Below are positions 44,324 through 53,492 of a stretch of 64,000 bases of DNA, piece by piece. A program made the translations under genes and the position numbers. Position 1 is the first letter of the stretch. Each line of letters starts with the position of its first letter. The DNA comes from Burkholderia ambifaria AMMD. Lineage in GTDB: Bacteria > Pseudomonadota > Gammaproteobacteria > Burkholderiales > Burkholderiaceae. The DNA lies in contig NC_008391.1 in assembly GCF_000203915.1 (NCBI RefSeq), forward strand, positions 1,860,001 to 1,924,000. The letters are read 5' to 3'. The notes beneath the pieces are model-generated. The model saw nothing but the letters and a program-made list of their open reading frames with translations, was not told the DNA's origin and searched no databases.

Positions 44324-44528
44324 GAATAGGGCCGCCCGGAGGCCACGTCGCGCCGTGCCAGGCACCCACGTCAACGCCGCGCCGTGCCGTGGAGTTGCCC
44401 GGCAACAGACTTTACACGTTGTTACCCGGCCGCACCGGACGCGCATCCACCCATTACTTATACTCACGGCGAGTTCGCCACCCGTCCCGGAATTCGTCGG
44501 CGAACACGTTGCCGATGCAGGAATCATC

Positions 44529-45143
44529 ATGATGCGCATGCCTTCCACCAAGACCGTTCTGTTCGCCTCGCTCGTCGCCGTGGCGGCGCTTCCGCTGACC
44601 GCCTGCGTCGCACCCGGCTACTACGGTGCGCAACCCGGCTATCCGCAGCAGCAATATGCGACGCCCGGCTACGCACAGCCCGCGTATTCGCAGCCCGGCT
44701 ACGTACAGCCGCAGCAGCCGGCTTATCCGAACCAAGCGCCGCAGTACGACCAATACGGCAACCCGCAGCCTTACGGCGGCCAGTACGGCAACGGCTACGG
44801 CGCGCAATACGGCACGGTCGCGAACATCCAGCCGGTCAGCGGCTCGGTCGGCACGTCGGGCGTGGCCGGCACCGTCGTCGGTGCGCTGGTCGGCGGCGTG
44901 CTGGGCAACCAGTTCGGCCGCGGCCACGGCCGCGAGGCGGCCACCGTGATCGGCGCGCTGGGCGGCGCCGTCGCCGGCAACCAGATCGGCCAGCAGATGG
45001 GTGCGGCCCAACCGCCGAGCAGCTACCGGATCGACGTGCGGATCAGCGACGGCTCGACGCGCTCGTTCGACGTGCAGTCGCCGGGCGACCTGCGCCCGGG
45101 CGATCGCGTGCAGATCAACGGCAATCAGCTGTCGCGTTATTAA
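44529..45143 (+). CDS. Glycine-zipper 2TM lipoprotein with P/Q/Y/G linker
   Basis: This 204-residue protein has a lipoprotein signal with lipobox LTAC (Cys26), then about 65 residues of low-complexity Pro/Gln/Tyr/Gly sequence with repeats like QPGY and TPGY, and then a glycine-zipper segment (VAGTVVGALVGGVLGNQFG, IGALGGAVAGNQIGQQ). The last part resembles a small OB-like tail (YRIDVRISDGSTRSF). Outer-membrane relatives include SlyB-type proteins linked to envelope integrity. AGGA seven bases upstream supports the start at 44529. Confidence 0.85.
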   Translation: MMRMPSTKTVLFASLVAVAALPLTACVAPGYYGAQPGYPQQQYATPGYAQPAYSQPGYVQPQQPAYPNQAPQYDQYGNPQPYGGQYGNGYGAQYGTVANIQPVSGSVGTSGVAGTVVGALVGGVLGNQFGRGHGREAATVIGALGGAVAGNQIGQQMGAAQPPSSYRIDVRISDGSTRSFDVQSPGDLRPGDRVQINGNQLSRY

Positions 45144-45153
45144 TCCAGACCGC

Positions 45154-45196
45154 ATGCGCCTGACCTGATCGGGCGCATCGCGCGCATCAGGCGCAT
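45154..45196 (+). terminator. Hairpin after the lipoprotein gene
   Basis: A 10-bp stem (ATGCGCCTGA and TCAGGCGCAT) encloses a 23-base loop, starting 10 bases after the stop. There is no T-run, so this is a moderate candidate. Confidence 0.35.
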
Positions 45197-45435
45197 TGCG
45201 CAGATTGCGCGCATCGCCTTACTCGACGCCGCGCGCCGCCGCGGCGCTACGACGCGCGCGCTTCCCTTCATCTCCTTCCTTCTGTCAGCGCAGCACGCTT
45301 GCCGCGCTGACACGTCACCGTCAGCTCCCCCACATCGCCGATACTCGCGCGAGCCACCCGTTTGCGCTTAGCATTGTCGATGCCCTGCCGCGCATCGCGC
45401 AGCAGATTCCGACACCCCAACAAGAACTGCATCCG

Positions 45436-45942
45436 ATGATCACGATCCGCCTACTCGACGCCGCCGATGCGGCGCAGTTCCAGTCCGTGCGCCTGCGCGC
45501 AGTCGACACGTCGCCGACCTCGTTCCTGTCGACCCGCGACGAAGAATCCGGCATCACGGTCGACGAATTCGCGACGCGCATCACGCCGAGCGGCGTGCAG
45601 GCCGTGTTCGGCGCATTCGACGGCGCAACGCTCGTCGGCATCACGGGCGTGCGTCGCGATCCACGGGTGAAGGTCGCGCACAAGGCGCTGATCTGGGGCG
45701 TGTTCGTCGATCCCGCGTATCGCGGGCGCGGCATCGCGCAATCGCTGCTCGACAGCGCGACCGCGCATGCGGCGCAAGCGTGGCAATGCAGGCAACTGAT
45801 GCTGTGCGTCAACGAGGTCAACGGCACCGCCGAACGCCTGTACGCGTCGCAAGGGTTCGTCCGCTTCGGCACGGAACCGCGCGCGCTGTTCATCGACGGC
45901 CGCTTCTACGACGAGCACCACATGGTCAAGACGCTGGCGTAA
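45436..45942 (+). CDS. GNAT-family N-acetyltransferase
   Basis: This 168-residue protein has the acetyl-CoA motif VFVDPAYRGRGIAQSLL, followed by the NEVNGTAERLYASQGF motif of GNAT enzymes. The acceptor (antibiotic, amino acid or protein terminus) cannot be told. The ATG at 45436 starts the domain (MITIRLLDAADA). It converges on the polygalacturonase gene. Confidence 0.88.
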   Translation: MITIRLLDAADAAQFQSVRLRAVDTSPTSFLSTRDEESGITVDEFATRITPSGVQAVFGAFDGATLVGITGVRRDPRVKVAHKALIWGVFVDPAYRGRGIAQSLLDSATAHAAQAWQCRQLMLCVNEVNGTAERLYASQGFVRFGTEPRALFIDGRFYDEHHMVKTLA

Positions 45943-45994
45943 CGCGCTCGCGTGCCTTGACCGGCCGCACGCGAACGCTTGCACGCGCGTTACC

Positions 45995-47992
45995 TCACCG
46001 CGTATCGGTGACCGTCATGTTGACGGCCTGCCCGGCGATCGTCACGTTCGTCAGCGTCATCGCGCTCACGTTGAACGCGTAGATCGGCCCCGGCGACGTG
46101 ACGGTCGGCGTGCCCGACGCGACCGGCGTGCCGAAGTCGCAGTTGCTGATCGTCACGCCGGAGATCGGCTGCACCGCCGGCGTCGGCGGCGTGCCGTTGT
46201 AGTCGAACGCGACCGGCCCCTGCGCGACGATCGCCTGGAAGCACGACGCGGTCACGCCGTTCAGCGTCACGTTGCTCGCCTTCACGTCGGAGATCGTCAC
46301 GTTCTGCACGACCGGCGGCCGCGTGCGCACGGCGTCGTTCGCGGGCTGGTAATCGCAGTCGAACGTGACGATGCCGCCCTGCGCGGCCGACGGATTGCCA
46401 GCCGACGGCGTCACCACGCCGAGCGGCACGCTCGCGTTGACCGGGCTGCCTGCGAGCAGCGCGCTGCCGTAGCCGCCGCCCTTCAGCGTCACGCCGTTCG
46501 GCAGCGTGACGCCCTTCACGTGGAAGTCCTTCACGTAGCCGCCCCGGTTCATGTTCGTCTTCACGCGAATCGCGATGTTCAGCGGGTTGGTCTGCCAGTT
46601 CGCGTTCAGCATCGACAGGTTGGTCGCGTAGATCTGCTCGACGCCGCCGCCCATCTCGCTGCCGAGCGTGATGCCGCCGTGCCCGCTGTTCATCGTGCAG
46701 TCGCGGATCAGGTGCCGCTTCGCGGGGCCGTATTCCGTGTCGCGGTCCTTGCCCGACTTGATCGCGATGCAGTCGTCGCCGGTGTTGAACGTGCAGCGTT
46801 CGCACAGCACGTCGGTGCACGCATCCGGATCGAAGCCGTCGTTGTTCGGGCCGATGCTGTTCGTCGTCACGCCGCGCATCACGACATTGCGGCTCGCGGT
46901 CGGATGGTGCTGCCAGAACGGCGTGTTCTGCGTCTGGTAGTGCTCCATCAACACGTTGGTGCAGCCGATGAATTCGACCATGCACGGCCGCAGGTAGTGA
47001 CCGAGGCCGAAGATGCGCTTCTCGACCGGCACGCCGGCCTCGGACAGCGCGGGCAGGTAGTTCTGATCCTGCTGCCACGGCGTGACGGGCGACGTGAGCA
47101 GCGCATAGAGCGCGTCGGGGATCGCGGGCGCGACGATCCGCAGGTCGACGTTGTTCGGATTCGCATAGTTCTGGGCCGGCACCGTCGCGCCCGCACCGTA
47201 CGCACCCGACGAACCCTTGTAGGTCCACCAGCACACGCTGCTGCTGCCCGAGCCGGAGAACGGCGTCATTGCCTGGCCGTTCAGCACCGACGTCGGCCCT
47301 TCGCCGGTCAGCGCGATGTTCGTCGCGTTGCGCGCATAGACGGGAGCGCCGTAGTTCAGGCAGTCGTTCGCCTGCCAGCGGCTGTAGTACAAGCGGCCAT
47401 TCGCGCCGCAGTCGACCGGGCCGTCCTTTGCGTAGTCGGCCGGGTTCGGGCTGAAGTAGATCGTGCAGTTCGCGCTCAGGTGGAAATTCACGTTGCTCTG
47501 CAGCACGATCGGCCCCGCGCAGTACCAGTTGCCGGGCGGCACGACGACGCGGCCGCCGCCTTCGCGCACACACGCGTCGATCGCCGCGAGAAACGCCGGA
47601 CGCGAGTCGAACGCGCCGGGCGCGGTCGTCAGTTCGGAACCGGGGCTGACCGGAGATTTCGCCGCCGGGTACGGCGACGTCTGCGCGACGGTCGCGCACG
47701 CGCGTGCGCCGTAGTGCGTGACGTCGAAGTCGTGCCGGCGGAACGCGAGGCGCGACACATGCGCGAGCGATGCCGCGATGCGCGCCGCCGCACCGTGCTC
47801 GCCCCAGATCAGGTCGACCGCCGCATTGGGCGACGTGCCGGCCGCGGCGAACGCGCGGGTGGCCGCGAGCGGTCCGCCGAGTGCGGCGCCGCCGGCGAGC
47901 GCGCCGGTCCAGCCGATGAAGTCGCGACGCGAGACGCGCCGCGGCGCGGGCGATCGAACAGACGAGGACGAACGGCGACGGTTTGCGGCCAT
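45995..47992 (-). CDS. Tat-exported GH28 polygalacturonase
   Basis: This 665-residue enzyme cuts pectin (polygalacturonan) outside the cytoplasm. It has a Tat signal (RRDFIGWTGALAGGAALG), then a beta-helix with the four GH28 motifs: NNDGFDPD, GDDCIAIKSG, GHGGITLGS and IRVKT. I prefer the ATG at 47992 (MAANRRR), which is six bases from AAGGA; one at 47998 is too close. At over 660 residues it is longer than simple GH28 enzymes, with extra N-terminal sequence (about 50-180) whose role is unclear. Confidence 0.92.
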   Translation of the reverse strand: MAANRRRSSSSVRSPAPRRVSRRDFIGWTGALAGGAALGGPLAATRAFAAAGTSPNAAVDLIWGEHGAAARIAASLAHVSRLAFRRHDFDVTHYGARACATVAQTSPYPAAKSPVSPGSELTTAPGAFDSRPAFLAAIDACVREGGGRVVVPPGNWYCAGPIVLQSNVNFHLSANCTIYFSPNPADYAKDGPVDCGANGRLYYSRWQANDCLNYGAPVYARNATNIALTGEGPTSVLNGQAMTPFSGSGSSSVCWWTYKGSSGAYGAGATVPAQNYANPNNVDLRIVAPAIPDALYALLTSPVTPWQQDQNYLPALSEAGVPVEKRIFGLGHYLRPCMVEFIGCTNVLMEHYQTQNTPFWQHHPTASRNVVMRGVTTNSIGPNNDGFDPDACTDVLCERCTFNTGDDCIAIKSGKDRDTEYGPAKRHLIRDCTMNSGHGGITLGSEMGGGVEQIYATNLSMLNANWQTNPLNIAIRVKTNMNRGGYVKDFHVKGVTLPNGVTLKGGGYGSALLAGSPVNASVPLGVVTPSAGNPSAAQGGIVTFDCDYQPANDAVRTRPPVVQNVTISDVKASNVTLNGVTASCFQAIVAQGPVAFDYNGTPPTPAVQPISGVTISNCDFGTPVASGTPTVTSPGPIYAFNVSAMTLTNVTIAGQAVNMTVTDTR

Positions 47993-48046
47993 GGACATTC
48001 CTTCAATGGTTGGGGGATCGATGCGCCGGACGGCAGATCTCTATTC

Positions 48047-48195
48047 ATACGTCGTCGTACTACATCGCGCAGTCTAGACGCGATCGGAGCCGCGGATGAA
48101 TCTGTCGTTTACCCTGTTTGATCGGCGCTGCCTGGCGAACGTGAGCGCATACTCACATTTCTAATGGACTGCTCAAGAGATATGTCGTCGTATAT
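48047..48195. promoter_or_regulatory. Two similar TCGTCGTA sites upstream of the polygalacturonase
   Basis: ATACGTCGTCGTAC (48047-48060) and ATATGTCGTCGTATAT (48180-48195) share a core and lie 55 and 188 bases before the start at 47992. The region around them is A/T-rich. They may be operators for induction by plant cell wall products. Confidence 0.35.
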
Positions 48196-48215
48196 TTATG
48201 CGCACAAACTGCAGT

Positions 48216-48248
48216 GAAAATGCCCCGCTCGACGAGGTCAAGCGGGGC
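48216..48248 (-). terminator. Terminator downstream of the pilin-like gene
   Basis: An 8-bp stem (GCCCCGCT and AGCGGGGC) with an 11-base loop, followed on the minus strand by ATTTTC, starts about 8 bases after the stop codon. Confidence 0.65.
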
Positions 48249-48255
48249 GACTGCG

Positions 48256-48837
48256 CTACTTGCCAGCTGCTGAAACGGTCCCCTCTGCCGGCTCGCGCCC
48301 CGCCGACGCGGCCGGTTCGAACACCAGCACGAGATTGCCCGGCTCACGCCCGCCGGCCGGTGCGCCGGTTGCTCGCACCAGCGGCGCGGGGGCGCTGACC
48401 TGCAAGTCATGCGTTTCATCGTAGCCGTCGAAACCGTCGCGTCCGCGCTTCACCAGCGTGATCGTACGGCCCGCACTGGACACCATGTCCGGGTTGCCGG
48501 CATTGCTCGTCAATGCGACCTTTGCGCTGCCAGGACCGTCTGCGCCGTTCAACGCACCCGGCGACTGCAACAGCACGACATGGACATCGGGACTCGTCGT
48601 CCGTACGCGGATCGGCAGCGTCGCGCCGAAATTCCGCTGCGCGCGGTCCATCGCGGTCAGCTCGACCACGTCGTTCCATGCCGAATCGTCCGGTTTCGAC
48701 ACGAACAGGCTGTCGCCGATGTGCGCGGTCAGCTTGATCGTCTTGACGACGGCTTGCGGCGACGTCGGTCCTGCCTCGGCGATGCCGGTCAGTGCACCGC
48801 ACGCGACAAGCGCCGCGAGTTGTAGGTGGATCTTCAT
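48256..48837 (-). CDS. Secreted hypothetical protein, possibly pilin-like
   Basis: This 193-residue protein has a signal peptide (MKIHLQLAALVACGALTGIAEA) and a beta-rich mature part with the strand pattern VVKTIKLTAHIGDSLFVSKP and RVRTTSPDVHVVLLQSP. That pattern recalls CS1/CFA-type (alpha) fimbrial subunits of the Cbl family, but no chaperone or usher is beside it. The function is therefore open. A terminator follows. Confidence 0.6.
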   Translation of the reverse strand: MKIHLQLAALVACGALTGIAEAGPTSPQAVVKTIKLTAHIGDSLFVSKPDDSAWNDVVELTAMDRAQRNFGATLPIRVRTTSPDVHVVLLQSPGALNGADGPGSAKVALTSNAGNPDMVSSAGRTITLVKRGRDGFDGYDETHDLQVSAPAPLVRATGAPAGGREPGNLVLVFEPAASAGREPAEGTVSAAGK

Positions 48838-49306
48838 TGTGTCGTTCCGCCTTCTGGATGGTTGAAACCCGATGGCCGAAACAACCGGCCCGTTTCGCGC
48901 GCCCGATTCCGCCATTGCGTGAAAATCCGCTATTCACTTATCCCGAAATTAACCCGCGATGCCCCGGTGAATTCGGTGCGCGCAGCCGCATGCGCATGCG
49001 GTCGGATCGTCCGCATGCGATCGCGACCGTGCGGCGGATGCCCTGCACAGTCAGCGACGACGGCATCCCGCGCACGGCTCGCGCCGCGGCATACCATCAC
49101 GATAGGTCGCGAAACGCCGCACCAGAATCGATGAATACCTGCACGCTTTACCGGCTTTCCATTTACCTGTGCAATCTCGAAATCAACCGGAAATTGCGCG
49201 GCGAGCGTGTCGCTTTCGCGCGCGGCGGCCTCGGTGATTCCGCCTCTGGTCAGCCCCCTGCCGCCCGCGCTATCGTTTCTCCACCTTCACAGCCCAGGAG
49301 CCGCCT
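48838..49306. other. 469-bp divergent intergenic region
   Basis: Separates the pilin-like gene from the aminotransferase. A low-complexity stretch with repeated CGCATGCG-like sequences lies near 48985-49020. No gene was recognised; the promoter of the TTG-initiated gene should lie in its right half. Confidence 0.4.
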
Positions 49307-50665
49307 TTGCGTACCCGACACGGAGTCGACCTCATCCGCGCCCGCGCGCTGTTCGATCGCGAGCGCCGTGCATTCACCGAAGCCATGCCGATCTCCCGCG
49401 CGTTGTCCGCGGAAGCCGCCGAGCATCTGCTGTTCGGCGTGCCGTTGCACTGGATGCAGGACTGGTCGACCCCGTTCTCGCTGGTCGTGAAGGAAGCGCG
49501 CGGCGCGACCTTCACCGACGTCGACGATCATCGCTACGCGGACTTCTGCCTCGGCGACACCGGCGCGATGTACGGCCATGCGCCCGAGCCGGTCGCGCGC
49601 GCGCTCGCCGACCAGGCGACCCGCGGCTACACGACGATGCTGCCGAGCGAGGACGCCGCCTGGGTGTCGCGCGAACTCGCGCGCCGGTTCCGGCTGCCCG
49701 TCTGGCAGTTCGCGCTGAGCGCGAGCGACGCGAACCGCTTCGTGCTGCGCTGGGCGCGCGCGGCCACCGGCCGCAACACGATCGTCGTGTTCAACGGCTG
49801 CTATCACGGGACCGTCGACGACGTGTTCGTCGATCTCGTCGACGGCCGCCCGATGCAGCGCGACAGCCTGCTCGGGCAGTCCTACGACCTGCTCGCGAAC
49901 ACGCGCGTCGTCGAGTTCAACGATCTCGACGCGCTCGAAGCAGCGCTGAAGGCGGGTGACGTCGCATGCGTGCTCGCCGAGCCCGCGATGACGAACATCG
50001 GGATGGTGCTGCCGGAGCCGGGCTTCTGGGAAGGGGCGCGCGCGCTGACGCGCCGCTACGGCACGCTGCTCGTGATCGACGAAACGCACACGATCAGCAG
50101 CGGCCCGGGCGGCTACGCGGCCGCGCACGGCCTCGACGCGGACGCGCTGGTGGTCGGCAAGCCGATCGCCGGCGGCGTGCCGTGCGCGGTGTACGGTTTC
50201 AGCGCCGAATTCGCGGAACGCGCGAAAGAGGCGAAGCTGAACGCGCCGCCCGGCCATTCCGGGATCGGTACGACGCTCACCGCGAACATGCTTGCGATGC
50301 GAGCGATGCGCGCGACGCTCGCCGAAGTCGCGACCGACGCCGCGTATGCGCACATGTTCGAACTGGCCGCGCGACTCGCCACCGGGCTCGAACAGGCGAT
50401 CGCGAAACACGGGCTGCCGTGGTGCGTGACACGCATCGGCGCGCGCACCGAGTTCCAGTTCACACCCACGCCGCCGCGCAACGGCACGATCGCCGGCGAA
50501 CAGCTCGACAGCGAGCTCGAGCACATCGTGCATCTGTACCTGTTGAACCGCGGCGTGCTGATCACGCCGTTCCACAACATGATGCTGGTGTGTCCGCAGA
50601 CGACGGCCGACGACGTCGACATGCTCGTCGCGCAGTTCGACGCGTGTCTGGGCGAGCTGACGTGA
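49307..50665 (+). CDS. Class III aminotransferase (GSAM-like)
   Basis: This 452-residue PLP enzyme has the class III motifs: FNGCYHGTVDDV, LLVIDETHTISSGPGG and the PLP lysine in VVGKPIAGGVPCAVYG. It resembles glutamate-1-semialdehyde aminomutase but lacks haem-pathway neighbours, so it is probably a catabolic transaminase. The start is a TTG with CAGGAG six bases upstream. It ends 177 bases before the convergent M20 gene. Confidence 0.87.
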   Translation: MRTRHGVDLIRARALFDRERRAFTEAMPISRALSAEAAEHLLFGVPLHWMQDWSTPFSLVVKEARGATFTDVDDHRYADFCLGDTGAMYGHAPEPVARALADQATRGYTTMLPSEDAAWVSRELARRFRLPVWQFALSASDANRFVLRWARAATGRNTIVVFNGCYHGTVDDVFVDLVDGRPMQRDSLLGQSYDLLANTRVVEFNDLDALEAALKAGDVACVLAEPAMTNIGMVLPEPGFWEGARALTRRYGTLLVIDETHTISSGPGGYAAAHGLDADALVVGKPIAGGVPCAVYGFSAEFAERAKEAKLNAPPGHSGIGTTLTANMLAMRAMRATLAEVATDAAYAHMFELAARLATGLEQAIAKHGLPWCVTRIGARTEFQFTPTPPRNGTIAGEQLDSELEHIVHLYLLNRGVLITPFHNMMLVCPQTTADDVDMLVAQFDACLGELT

Positions 50666-50842
50666 TGTGACGACGTTTCGTTCGACGAGCCCGGGACACG
50701 AGCCGGGCCACCGGCTGCTGCGGCGAAGCGACATGGCGTGCGTCGCCGCGCCCTTCACTTTGCCGCTCGCCTCGGGCATTAGGTCGCTCGAAAGGCATCG
50801 GCTCGCCATGAACGATCCGCGTGGCGGCCCGCCGGCGCCGCG

Positions 50843-52027
50843 CTACGCGGCCTTCAACGCGCGCCGCGCCACTTCCGCGAAATAGCGCGCGCCGACCAAC
50901 AAGATCTCGTCGTTGAAATCGTACGTCGCGTTGTGCAGCGGCACGCCGCCGTGCCCGGCCGCCTCGCCGTTGCCGATGAACACGAAGTTGCCCGGCACCA
51001 TCTGCAAGAACGCGCCGAAGTCTTCCGAGATCATCATCGGCCGCACGTTGGCGTTCACCGCGTCGGCGCCCGCGACCTGCGCGGCGGCCTGCGCGGCCGT
51101 GTCGACCCATTCCGGAGAATTCACCGTCGGCGCGAACTCGTGCGTGTACTCGAACGTGCAGGTCGCGCCGTGCGTACGGCAGATGCCGTCGCTGATCTCG
51201 CGCATCCGCGTTTCCAGCAGCGCCTGCACGTCGCGCGAATAGCTGCGCGTGTCGCCCTTGATCGTCACCGTCGACGGAATCACGTTGCGCAGCCCGTCGG
51301 TGATGAACTCCGTGCACGAGATCACGGCCGGCTGGCCCGGATCGAGATTGCGCGACACGATCGTCTGCAGCGCGAGCACGATCTGCGAGCCGATCACGAT
51401 CGGATCGATGCCCATGTGCGGGCGCGCCGCATGCGTGCCGCGCCCGTCGATACGGATTACGAAATTGTCCTCGCTCGCCATGATGCCGCCCGCGCGCGTC
51501 GAGAACGTGCCGGCGCGCATGCCCGGCATGTTGTGCGCACCGAAGATCGCGTCCACCGGAAAGCGCTCGAACAGGCCGTCGGCCATCATCGCCTTCGCGC
51601 CGCGCCCATGCTCCTCGGCCGGCTGGAAAATGAAGCGCACCGTGCCGTCGAAGCCCCGGCGCTCGGCCAGCAGCCGCGCGGCACCGAGCACCATCGACAT
51701 GTGGCCGTCGTGCCCGCACGCGTGCATCTTGCCCGGCGTGCGCGACGCATGTGCGCGGCCCGGCGCGTGCTCGGCGATGTTCAGCGCGTCCATGTCCGCG
51801 CGGATGCCGATCGCGCGCGTGCCGGTGCCGACCGTCAGGTTCGCGACGACGCCCGTGCCGCCGATCCCGCGATGCACGTCGAGCCCGAGCGTCGTCAGAA
51901 TCCGGGCGACGTAATCCGACGTGTTCACTTCCTCGAAGCCCGTCTCCGGATGCTGGTGCAGATGCCGGCGCCAGGTCTTCAGTTGCCCCTGCAGCGTGCT
52001 TTCTTCGATTGCATCGATTGCGTCCAT
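50843..52027 (-). CDS. M20-family amidohydrolase
   Basis: This 394-residue metallohydrolase has metal and catalytic motifs HACGHDGHM, the GIRADMDAL aspartate, PAEEHGRGA and GHGGVPLHN. Members remove acyl groups from N-acyl amino acids or cleave small peptides. GAGG eight bases before the ATG sets the start. It follows the diaminopropionate ammonia-lyase by 38 bases; the same pairing (ygeX/ygeY) occurs in E. coli. Confidence 0.9.
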   Translation of the reverse strand: MDAIDAIEESTLQGQLKTWRRHLHQHPETGFEEVNTSDYVARILTTLGLDVHRGIGGTGVVANLTVGTGTRAIGIRADMDALNIAEHAPGRAHASRTPGKMHACGHDGHMSMVLGAARLLAERRGFDGTVRFIFQPAEEHGRGAKAMMADGLFERFPVDAIFGAHNMPGMRAGTFSTRAGGIMASEDNFVIRIDGRGTHAARPHMGIDPIVIGSQIVLALQTIVSRNLDPGQPAVISCTEFITDGLRNVIPSTVTIKGDTRSYSRDVQALLETRMREISDGICRTHGATCTFEYTHEFAPTVNSPEWVDTAAQAAAQVAGADAVNANVRPMMISEDFGAFLQMVPGNFVFIGNGEAAGHGGVPLHNATYDFNDEILLVGARYFAEVARRALKAA

Positions 52028-52065
52028 CGCGTTTGCCTCGTCGATCGTCAGGTCGTTGGGTTCGC

Positions 52066-53310
52066 TCAGGCCACCGCGGCCGCGTGGTTCAGCCAGTCGC
52101 GCTGGCGCGCGAGCACCGCGTCGGCCGTGTCGCCGACGCACTGCCGGTAGACGGACGGCGCGGTCGCGCCTTCCGTGTTGATCGCCAGCACGCGCGAATG
52201 CGCATCGAGCCCCGCCTGACGCGCCAGCGCCGGGTCGCGCATCAGCACGGTCAGCCCCGCGATGCCCGCCGCGCCCGACTCGCCGGACACGAACGGCACG
52301 TCGCGTTCGCTGCCGGCGGCCAGCGCGCGCATTGCCCGGACCGCGTCGTCGTCGTCGATCAGCATGAAGTGATCGATGCTCGGCTCGAGGAAATCCCACG
52401 CGAGCGGCGACGCCTCGCCGCACGCGAGCCCGGCCATCACCGAGTCGACGCTGCCCGTCGCCTTCGTCGCGCGCCCGGCGAGCGCGCTCTGGTACAGGCA
52501 ATCGGCCTGGCGCGGCTCGACGACGATGAAATGCGGCCGCCGCGCGCCGGCGTGCTCCCAAAGATAGCTCGCGATGCCGGCTGCCAGACCGCCGACACCG
52601 CCCTGCAGGCACACGTGCGTGAACGGCCAGCCGCCATCGTCGGGATCGTCCGCCCGCTGCTGCGCGAGCGCTTCGGCCGCGATCACGCCGTAGCCCTGCA
52701 TCACGTCGCGCGGAATCGCCTCGTAGCCGTCGTACGACGTATCCGACACCACGTGCCAGCCGTTCTCGTGCGCAAGCTGCGCGGCGTGCACGACCGATTC
52801 GTCGTAGTTGCCGGCGATCCGCACGATCCGCGCGCCGTGCGCGGCGATCGCGTGCTCGCGCTCCGCGTCGACGTGCGCATGCAGCACGATCACGCAGCGG
52901 CAACCGATCGCCCGCGCGGCGGCGGCCAGCGCGCGGCCGTGATTGCCGTCGGTCGCGCTGATCACCGTGAGGTCGGCGAGCGACGCCGCGTAGCGGCCCG
53001 TGACGAGCCCTTGCGGATCGAGTTCCTCGCGGGGCCGCAGCCGCTTCACCAGCCGCATCAGCGCGATCGGCGCCCCGAGCGCCTTGAAGCTGCCGAGCGG
53101 CGAGCGGCACGCCTCGTCCTTCACGCTGACGCTCGCGACGCCGAGCCGCGCGGCGAGATCCGGCAGCATGCGCAACGGCGTGCGCGCGGCGCCGACGAGC
53201 GGCCAGTGCGACAGCCACGCGCCGCTCTCGTCGGCCGCCGCGATGTTCATGACACGGCGCAGCGCATCGGGATAGTCGGTGCGCGACGCGCGGGGGTTGG
53301 CGATCAGCAT
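52066..53310 (-). CDS. Diaminopropionate ammonia-lyase
   Basis: This 414-residue PLP enzyme converts 2,3-diaminopropionate to pyruvate and two ammonia. It resembles YgeX: the PLP Lys76 sits in GSFKALG, Asp121 in SATDGNHGR, and Asp190 in VVSDTSYDGYEAIP. The ATG at 53310 (MLIANPR) fits the family; longer starts at 53424 and 53469 would reach into the divergent promoter. Divergence from Lrp suggests feed-forward control by an amino acid. Confidence 0.9.
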   Translation of the reverse strand: MLIANPRASRTDYPDALRRVMNIAAADESGAWLSHWPLVGAARTPLRMLPDLAARLGVASVSVKDEACRSPLGSFKALGAPIALMRLVKRLRPREELDPQGLVTGRYAASLADLTVISATDGNHGRALAAAARAIGCRCVIVLHAHVDAEREHAIAAHGARIVRIAGNYDESVVHAAQLAHENGWHVVSDTSYDGYEAIPRDVMQGYGVIAAEALAQQRADDPDDGGWPFTHVCLQGGVGGLAAGIASYLWEHAGARRPHFIVVEPRQADCLYQSALAGRATKATGSVDSVMAGLACGEASPLAWDFLEPSIDHFMLIDDDDAVRAMRALAAGSERDVPFVSGESGAAGIAGLTVLMRDPALARQAGLDAHSRVLAINTEGATAPSVYRQCVGDTADAVLARQRDWLNHAAAVA

Positions 53311-53492
53311 GGCGGGAAGGGCTCCGGAAAAGGGCCGCGCGGGCGGCCCGTCGGTGGATGCGGTGCCGAGCGCATACGGGTTGCGCTCGCCGTCGGTCCG
53401 AAAAATAATATTGCGCGGGCTCATCAAAAAAATCGCCAAATTGACGGGTCGGACGCAAAAATTTCTCATTCTTTCGAGGTTGCCGCGCCATC
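53311..53492. promoter_or_regulatory. Divergent promoter between the lyase and lrp
   Basis: A/T-rich sequence (AATAATATT at 53403-53411; a run of A residues at 53425-53431) in the short gap is the likely control region. An Lrp-type protein would be expected to bind here; no single box is decisive. Confidence 0.45.

Larger units (their letters stand above)
43846..44528. other. 683-bp region dominated by a tandem repeat
   Basis: Between the amidohydrolase and the lipoprotein gene, the only clear structure is the 9-bp tandem array described separately. No standard gene was recognised. The promoter of the lipoprotein gene probably lies near 44400-44520. Confidence 0.45.

Noticed and set aside
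43906..44346. Minus-strand Ala/Ser/Thr-rich ORF over the 9-bp array
   Set aside because: Its composition follows directly from the tandem repeat; there is no ribosome site and no recognisable domain.
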